A DNA stretch of 64,000 nt from positions 38,810,472 through 38,874,471 of the forward strand of contig JAQNBH010000003.1 in NCBI GenBank assembly GCA_028752905.1, written 5' to 3'. Shown piece after piece: positions 55,881 through 64,000 of this stretch. A program made the position numbers and the translations under genes. This DNA is from Cladorhizidae sp. MBARI D1340-BT2. Taxonomy: Eukaryota > Porifera > Demospongiae > Poecilosclerida > Cladorhizidae. Position 1 is the first letter of the stretch, and each line of letters begins with the position of its first letter. The notes under the pieces were generated by a model, which was not told where the DNA came from, did no database searches, and saw nothing but the letters and a program-made list of their open reading frames with translations.

Positions 55881-58803
55881 GCATAGTTATAAACCTAGCA
55901 TGGTTATACAATTAGCATGGTTATACACCTAGCATGGTTATATACCTAGCATAGTTATACACTTAGCATGGTTATACACCTAGCATGGTTATATACCTAG
56001 CATGGTTATATACCTAGCATGGTTATATACCTAGCATGGTTATATACCTAGCATAGTTATACACCTAAGATGGTTATACAATTAGCATGGTTATACACCT
56101 AGCATGGTTATATACCTAGCATAGTTATACACCTAGCATGGTTATACACCTAGCATGGTTATATACCTAGCATGGTTATATACCTAGCATGGTTATACAC
56201 CTAGCATGGTTATATACATAGCATGGTTATATACCTAGCATGGTTATATACCTAGCATGGTTATATACCTAGCATATGTAGTTATACACCTAGCATGGTT
56301 ATACAATTAGCATGGTTATACACCTAGCTTGTTTATATACCTAGCATGGTTATATACCTAGCATGGTTATACACCTAGCATGGTTATACACCTAGCATGG
56401 TTATATACCTAGCATGGTTATACACCTAGCATGGTTATACACCTAGCATGGTTATACACCTAGCATGGTTATATACCTAGCATGGTTATATACCTAGCAT
56501 GGTTATACACCTAGCATGGTTATATACCTAGCATGTTTATAATACTAGTATGGTTATATACCTAGCATGGTAATATACCTAGCATGGTTATACACTTAGC
56601 ATGGTTATATACCTAGCATGGTTATACATCTAGCATGGTTATACACCTAGCATGGTTATATACCTAGCATGGTTATACACGTAGCATGGTTATATACCTA
56701 GCATGTTTATATACCTAGCATGGTTATATACCTAGCATAGTTATACACCTAGCATGGTTATACAATTAGCATGGCTATACACCTAGCATGGTTATACACC
56801 TAGCATGGTTATATACCTAGCATGGTTATATACCTAGCATGGTTATACACCTAGCATGGTTATATACCTAGCATGGTTATATACCTAGCATGGTTATACA
56901 CCTAGCATGGTTATATACCTAGCATGGTTATATACCTAGCATGGTTATACACCTAGCATGGTTATATACCTAGCATGGTTATATACCTAGCTTGGTTATA
57001 TACCTAGCATGGTTATATACCTAGCATAGTTATACACCTAGCATGGTTATACAATTAGCATGGTTATACACCTAGCATGGTTATATACCTAGCATAGTTA
57101 TACACCTAGCATGGTTATACACCTAGCATGGTTATATACCTAGCATGGTTATATACCTAGCATGGTTATATACCTAGCATGGTTATATACCTAGCATAGT
57201 TATAAACCTAGCATGGTTATACAATTAGCATGGTTATACACCTAGCATGGTTATATACCTAGCATAGTTATACACTTAGCATGGTTATACACCTAGCATG
57301 GTTATATACCTAGCATGGTTATATACCTAGCATGGTTATATACCTAGCATGGTTATATACCTAGCATAGTTATACACCTAAGATGGTTATACAATTAGCA
57401 TGGTTATACACCTAGCATGGTTATATACCTAGCATAGTTATACACCTAGCATGGTTATACACCTAGCATGGTTATATACCTAGCATGGTTATATACCTAG
57501 CATGGTTATATACCTAGCATGGTTATACACCTAGCATGGTTATATACCTAGCATGGTTATATACCTAGCATGGTTATATACCTAGCATGGTTATATACCT
57601 AGCATATAGTTATACACCTAGCATGGTTATACAATTAGCATGGTTATACACCTTGCATGGTTATATACCTAGCACGGTTATATACCTAGCATGGTTATAC
57701 ACCTAGAATGTTTATATACCTAGCATGGTTATATACCTAGCATGGTTATACACCTAGCATGGTTATATACCTAGCATGGTTATATACCTAGCATGGTTAT
57801 ATACCTAGCATGGTTATATACCTAGCATAGTTATACACCTAGCATAGTTATACACCTAGCATGGTTATATACCTAGCATGGTTATATACCTAGCATAGTT
57901 ATACACCTAGCATGGTTATACACCTAGCATGGTTATATATATACCTAGCATAGTTATACACCTAGCATGGTTATACACCTACAGTAGCATGGTTATATAC
58001 CTAGCATGGTTATATACCTAGCATGGTTATATACCTAGCATGGTTATATACCTAGCATGGTTATATACCTAGCATGGTTATACATCTAGCATGGTTATAC
58101 ACCTAGCATGGATATATACCTAGCATGGTTATACACGTAGCATGGTTATATACCTAGCATGTTTATATACCTAGCATGGTTATATACCTAGCATAGTTAT
58201 ACACCTAGCATGGTTATACAATTAGCATGGTTATACACCTAGCATGGTTATACACCTAGCATGGTTATATACCTAGCATGGTTATATACCTACCATGGTT
58301 ATTCATCTAGCATGGTTATATACCTAGCATGGTTATATACCTAGCATGGTTATACACCTAGCATGGTTATATACCTAGCATGGTTATATACCTAGCATGG
58401 TTATACACCTAGCATGGTTATATATCTAGCATGGTTATATACCTAGCTTGGTTATATACCTAGCATGGTTATATACCTAGCATGGTTATATACCTAGCAT
58501 AGTTATACACCTAGCATGGTTATACAATTAGCATGGTTATACACCTAGCATGGTTATATACCTATTATAGTTAATACACCTAGCATGGTTATACACCTAG
58601 CATGGTTATATACCTAGCATGGTTATATACCTAGCATGGTTATATACCTAGCATGGTTATACACCTAGCATGGTTATACAATTAGCATGGTTATACACCT
58701 AGCATAGTTATATACCTAGCGTGGTTATATACCTAGCATCGTTATATACCTAGCATGGTTATATACCTAGCATGGTTATATACCTAGCATGGTTATATAC
58801 CTA
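55881..58803. repeat. Module S'' (2,923 bp), second full S copy
   Basis: Full-length counterpart of S at offset 9,557: CATATGTAG at 56273, TATAATAC monomer at 56534, CTAGAATG at 57704, cassette at 57982, TTAATACACC element at 58562. It keeps the 306 bp missing from S' and follows S' directly, so the order S-T-S'-S''-T' is not a plain tandem of one unit. Confidence 0.86.
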
Positions 58804-61800
58804 GCATAGTTATACACCTAGCATAGTTATACACCTAGCATGGTTATATACCTAGCATGGTTATATACCTAGCATAGTTATACACCTAGCATGGTTATAC
58901 ACCTAGCATGGTTATATATATACCTAGCATAGTTATACACCGAGCATGGTTATACACCTACAGTAGCATGGTTATATACCTAGCATGGTTATATACCTAG
59001 CATGGTTATATACCTAGCATGGTTATATACCTAGCATGGTTATATACCTAGCATGGTTATACATCTAGCATGGTTATACACCTAGCATGAATATATACCT
59101 AGCATGGTTATACACGTAGCATGGTTATATAGCTAGCATGTTTATATACCTAGCATGGTTATATACCTAGCATAGTTATACACCTAGCATGGTTATACAA
59201 TTAGCATGGTTATACACCTAGCATGGTTATACACCTAGCATGGTTATATACCTACCATGGTTATTCATCTAGCATGGTTATATACCTAGCATGGTTATAT
59301 ACCTAGCATGGTTATACACCTAGCATGGTTATATACCTAGCATGGTTATATACCTAGCATGGTTATACACCTAGCATGGTTATATACCTAGCATGGTTAT
59401 ATACCTAGCTTGGTTATATACCTAGCATGGTTATATACCTAGCATGGTTATATACCTAGCATAGTTATACACCAACATGGTTATACAATTAGCATGGTTA
59501 TATACCTAGCATGGTTATATACCTAGCATAGTTATACACCTAGCATGGTTATACACCTAGCATGGTTATACAATTAGCATGGTTATACACCTAGCATAGT
59601 TATATACCTAGCGTGGTTATATACCTAGCATCGTTATATACCTAGCATGGTTATACATCTAGCATGGTTATATACCTAGCATGGTTATATACCTTGCATG
59701 GTTATATACCTAGCATGGTTATATACCTAGCATAGTTATACACCTAGCATGGTTATACAATTAGCATGGTTATACACCTAGCATGGTTATATACCTAGCA
59801 TAGTTATACACCTAGCATGGTTATACACCTAGCATGGTTATATACCTAGCATGGTTATATACCTAGCATGGTTATATACCTAGCATGGTTATATACCTAG
59901 CATAGTTATATACCTAGCATGGTTATACAATTAGCATGGTTATACACCTAGCATGGTTATATACCTAGCATAGTTATACACTTAGCATGGTTATACACCT
60001 AGCATGGTTATATACCTAGCATGGTTATATACCTAGCATGGTTATATACCTAGCATGGTTATATACCTAGCATAGTTATACACCTAAGATGGTTATACAA
60101 TTAGCATGGTTATACACCTAGCATGGTTATATACCTAGCATAGTTATACACCTAGCATGGTTATACACCTAGCATGGTTATATACCTAGCATGGTTATAT
60201 ACCTAGCATGGTTATACACCTAGCATGGTTATATACATAGCATGGTTATATACCTAGCATGGTTATATACCTAGCATGGTTATATACCTAGCATATAGTT
60301 ATACACCTAGCATGGTTATACAATTAGCATGGTTATACACCTAGCTTGTTTATATACCTAGCATGGTTATATACCTAGCATGGTTATACACCTAGCATGG
60401 TTATACACCTAGCATGGTTATATACCTAGCATGGTTATACACCTAGCATGGTTATACACCTAGCATGGTTATACACCTAGCATGGTTATATACCTAGCAT
60501 GGTTATATACCTAGCATGGTTATACACCTAGCATGGTTATATACCTAGCATGTTTATAATACTAGTATGGTTATATACCTAGCATGGTAATATACCTAGC
60601 ATGGTTATACACTTAGCATGGTTATATACCTAGCATGGTTATACATCTAGCATGGTTATACACCTAGCATGGTTATATACCTAGCATGGTTATACACGTA
60701 GCATGGTTATATACCTAGCATGTTTATATACCTAGCATGGTTATATACCTAGCATAGTTATACACCTAGCATGGTTATACAATTAGCATGGCTATACACC
60801 TAGCATGGTTATACACCTAGCATGGTTATATACCTAGCATGGTTATATACCTAGCATGGTTATACACCTAGCATGGTTATATACCTAGCATGGTTATATA
60901 CCTAGCATGGTTATACACCTAGCATGGTTATATACCTAGCATGGTTATATACCTAGCATGGTTATACACCTAGCATGGTTATATACCTAGCATGGTTATA
61001 TACCTAGCTTGGTTATATACCTAGCATGGTTATATACCTAGCATAGTTATACACCTAGCATGGTTATACAATTAGCATGGTTATACACCTAGCATGGTTA
61101 TATACCTAGCATAGTTATACACCTAGCATGGTTATACACCTAGCATGGTTATATACCTAGCATGGTTATATACCTAGCATGGTTATATACCTAGCATGGT
61201 TATATACCTAGCATAGTTATAAACCTAGCATGGTTATACAATTAGCATGGTTATACACCTAGCATGGTTATATACCTAGCATAGTTATACACTTAGCATG
61301 GTTATACACCTAGCATGGTTATATACCTAGCATGGTTATATACCTAGCATGGTTATATACCTAGCATGGTTATATACCTAGCATAGTTATACACCTAAGA
61401 TGGTTATACAATTAGCATGGTTATACACCTAGCATGGTTATATACCTAGCATAGTTATACACCTAGCATGGTTATACACCTAGCATGGTTATATACCTAG
61501 CATGGTTATATACCTAGCATGGTTATATACCTAGCATGGTTATACACCTAGCATGGTTATATACCTAGCATGGTTATATACCTAGCATGGTTATATACCT
61601 AGCATGGTTATATACCTAGCATATAGTTATACACCTAGCATGGTTATACAATTAGCATGGTTATACACCTTGCATGGTTATATACCTAGCACGGTTATAT
61701 ACCTAGCATGGTTATACACCTAGCATGTTTATATACCTAGCATGGTTATATACCTAGCATGGTTATACACCTAGCATGGTTATATACCTAGCATGGTTAT

Positions 61801-62820
61801 ATACCTAGCATGGTTATATACCTAGCATGGTTATATACCTAGCATAGTTATACACCTAGCATAGTTATACACCTAGCATGGTTATATACCTAGCATGGTT
61901 ATATACCTAGCATAGTTATACACCTAGCATGGTTATACACCTAGCATGGTTATATATATACCTAGCATAGTTATACACCTAGCATGGTTATACACCTACA
62001 GTAGCATGGTTATATACCTAGCATGGTTATATACCTAGCATGGTTATATACCTAGCATGGTTATATACCTAGCATGGTTATATACCTAGCATGGTTATAC
62101 ATCTAGCATGGTTATACACCTAGCATGGATATATACCTAGCATGGTTATACACGTAGCATGGTTATATACCTAGCATGTTTATATACCTAGCATGGTTAT
62201 ATACCTAGCATAGTTATACACCTAGCATGGTTATACAATTAGCATGGTTATACACCTAGCATGGTTATACACCTAGCATGGTTATATACCTAGCATGGTT
62301 ATATACCTACCATGGTTATTCATCTAGCATGGTTATATACCTAGCATGGTTATATACCTAGCATGGTTATACACCTAGCATGGTTATAAACCTAGCATGG
62401 TTATATACCTAGCATGGTTATACACCTAGCATGGTTATATATCTAGCATGGTTATATACCTAGCTTGGTTATATACCTAGCATGGTTATATACCTAGCAT
62501 GGTTATATACCTAGCATAGTTATACACCTAGCATGGTTATACAATTAGCATGGTTATACACCTAGCATGGTTATATACCTATTATAGTTAATACACCTAG
62601 CATGGTTATACACCTAGCATGGTTATATACCTAGCATGGTTATATACCTAGCATGGTTATATACCTAGCATGGTTATACACCTAGCATGGTTATACAATT
62701 AGCATGGTTATACACCTAGCATAGTTATATACCTAGCGTGGTTATATACCTAGCATCGTTATATACCTAGCATGGTTATATACCTAGCATGGTTATATAC
62801 CTAGCATGGTTATATACCTA
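58804..62820. repeat. Module T' (4,017 bp), second full T copy
   Basis: Counterpart of T at offset 9,557: cassettes at 58961 and 61999, CACCGAG, CATGAATATA and TATAGCTAG around the first, ACCAACATGG at 59471-59480, TATAATAC monomer at 60551. The combined match of 46310-53273 with 55867-62830 is 6,964 bp and ends where T continues into TTATAAACC (53264) but T' continues into TTATATACC (62821). Confidence 0.86.
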
Positions 62821-64000
62821 GCATAGTTATATACCTAGCATAGTTATACACCTAGCATAGTTATACACCTAGCATGGTTATATACCTAGCATGGTTATAT
62901 ACCTAGCATAGTTATACACCTAGCATGGTTATACACCTAGCATGGTTATATATATACCTAGCATAGTTATACACCGAGCATGGTTATACACCTACAGTAG
63001 CATGGTTATATACCTAGCATGGTTATATACCTAGCATGGTTATATACCTAGCATGGTTATATACCTAGCATGGTTATATACCTAGCATGGTTATACATCT
63101 AGCATGGTTATACACCTAGCATGAATATATACCTAGCATGGTTATACACGTAGCATGGTTATATAGCTAGCATGTTTATATACCTAGCATGGTTATATAC
63201 CTAGCATAGTTATACACCTAGCATGGTTATACAATTAGCATGGTTATACACCTAGCATGGTTATACACCTAGCATGGTTATATACCTACCATGGTTATTC
63301 ATCTAGCATGGTTATATACCTAGCATGGTTATATACCTAGCATGGTTATACACCTAGCATGGTTATATACCTAGCATGGTTATATACCTAGCATGGTTAT
63401 ACACCTAGCATGGTTATATACCTAGCATGGTTATATACCTAGCTTGGTTATATACCTAGCATGGTTATATACCTAGCATGGTTATATACCTAGCATAGTT
63501 ATACACCTAGCATGGTTATACAATTAGCATGGTTATATACCTAGCATGGTTATATACCTAGCATAGTTATACACCTAGCATGGTTATACACCTAGCATGG
63601 TTATATACCTAGCATGGTTATATATCTAGCATGGTTATATACCTAGCATGGTTATACACCTAGCATGGTTATACAATTAGCATGGTTATACACCTAGCAT
63701 AGTTATATACCTAGCGTGGTTATATACCTAGCATCGTTATATACCTAGCATGGTTATACATCTAGCATGGTTATATACCTAGCATGGTTATATACCTTGC
63801 ATGGTTATATACCTAGCATGGTTATATACCTAGCATAGTTATACACCTAGCATGGTTATACAATTAGCATGGTTATACACCTAGCATGGTTATATACCTA
63901 GCATAGTTATACACCTAGCATGGTTATACACCTAGCATGGTTATATACCTAGCATGGTTATATACCTAGCATGGTTATATACCTAGCATGGTTATATACC
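62821..64000. repeat. Module T'' (start only, cut by window edge)
   Basis: A third T-type start directly after T'. The cassette is at 62995, 996 bp after the previous one instead of 979, because of one extra 17-bp monomer at the start (CATAG-TATATACC at 62822). It carries the CACCGAG, CATGAATATA and TATAGCTAG set but lacks the ACCAACATGG monomer of T and T' and has extra monomers near 63600-63650, including TATATATCTAG. In this it is nearer to the partial module at 45380. The window ends inside it. Confidence 0.75.

Larger units (their letters stand above)
1..64000. repeat. 17-bp satellite array filling the whole window
   Basis: The consensus monomer TAGCATGGTTATATACC is repeated head to tail without a break and always in the same orientation, about 3,760 times. 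Nearly all monomers are exactly 17 bp; off-length ones (12, 13, 16, 18, 19, 21, 22 bp and a few others) are rare, recur at ordered places and are listed separately. The commonest variant changes TATATACC to TATACACC; a third common form is CATAGTTATACACC. The consensus is about 35% GC and has no CpG. Stops fall in all six frames about every 51 bp, so no protein can be encoded. Both window edges lie inside the array, so its true length is unknown. By family knowledge, arrays of this size and nesting are eukaryotic heterochromatin (centromeric, pericentromeric or subtelomeric). The specific satellite and taxon are not recognised. Confidence 0.98.

Noticed and set aside
1..64000. Open reading frames or a repetitive protein gene
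   Set aside because: TAG on the + strand and TAA plus TAG on the - strand occur in each monomer, and 17 bp rotates them through all frames. Only variants such as CTACC or CCTTG lengthen a frame briefly.
1..64000. CRISPR array
   Set aside because: The repeats are contiguous 17-mers without unique spacers, and no cas-like genes are present.
1..64000. Plasmid iterons or a bacterial origin (17-bp direct repeats)
   Set aside because: Iteron sets have a few to a few dozen copies beside a rep gene and DnaA boxes. Here there are thousands of copies with multi-level order and no gene.
1..64000. TATA boxes and promoters
   Set aside because: TTATATACC is part of every monomer. Its frequency follows from the repeat and gives no positional evidence of transcription starts.
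1..64000. Telomeric repeat
   Set aside because: The unit is 17 bp and not of the G-rich TTAGGG/TTTAGGG type; neither strand shows the strong G/C strand asymmetry of telomeres.

Overview
The whole 64,000-base window is one uninterrupted tandem satellite. The unit is 17 bp (consensus TAGCATGGTTATATACC), repeated head to tail in a single orientation from the first base to the last, roughly 3,760 copies. I see no gene, RNA gene, transposon, CRISPR array or unique-sequence island. The consensus is about 35% GC and has no CpG. Every monomer carries a TAG on the + strand, and TAA plus TAG on the - strand. Because 17 is not a multiple of 3, these stops rotate through all six frames about every 51 bp, so coding is excluded. 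Tens of kilobases of short-period satellite with nested higher-order structure point to a eukaryotic chromosome: centromeric, pericentromeric, subtelomeric or another heterochromatic block, seen through a long-read assembly. I do not recognise the satellite and cannot assign a taxon.

The information in the window lies in how monomer variants are ordered. The main variants are the consensus ending TATATACC; a TATACACC form; CATAG with TATACACC; TATACAATTAG; CATGTTTATAATACTAG; CATGGTAATACACC; TATACATC; TATTCATC; TATACACGTAG; CATTAATATACACC; CATGGATATATACC; and GCGTGG, GCATCG, GCTTGG and GCACGG forms. A first tier of order is a 10-monomer, 170-bp unit marked by the CAATT monomer. A second tier is kilobase modules, each marked by an off-length cassette (a 21-bp monomer, a normal monomer, then a 22-bp monomer ending CTACAGTAG). 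I count 21 of these cassettes. A third tier is segmental duplications of whole modules.

Layout: 0.7-1.4 kb, a 340-bp tandem pair; 1.27-2.76 kb, a 743-bp tandem pair; 3.0-17.3 kb, a 7,141-bp tandem duplication; 16.4-24.7 kb, a 4,268-bp duplication with a 276-bp patch at the junction; 24.7-26.9 kb, a transition zone with two one-off insertions; 26.9-31.6 kb repeated at 35.5-40.2 kb (offset 8,619), with a different block between them; 40.6-45.2 kb, a 2,290-bp tandem pair; 46.3-64 kb, an S-T-S'-S''-T'-T'' series of 2.6-4.0 kb modules. Module architecture changes near 40 kb: the TATAATAC marker lies about 600 bp before the cassette in most modules to the left and 1,448 bp before it in nearly all modules to the right.

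Nothing here looks like a gene system. The notable content is a well-resolved record of satellite evolution: nested higher-order repeats, duplications traceable to the base, linked haplotypes of variants, and an 18-monomer deletion. Coordinates and offsets were read by eye from landmark variants. Full-length identities were not computed.
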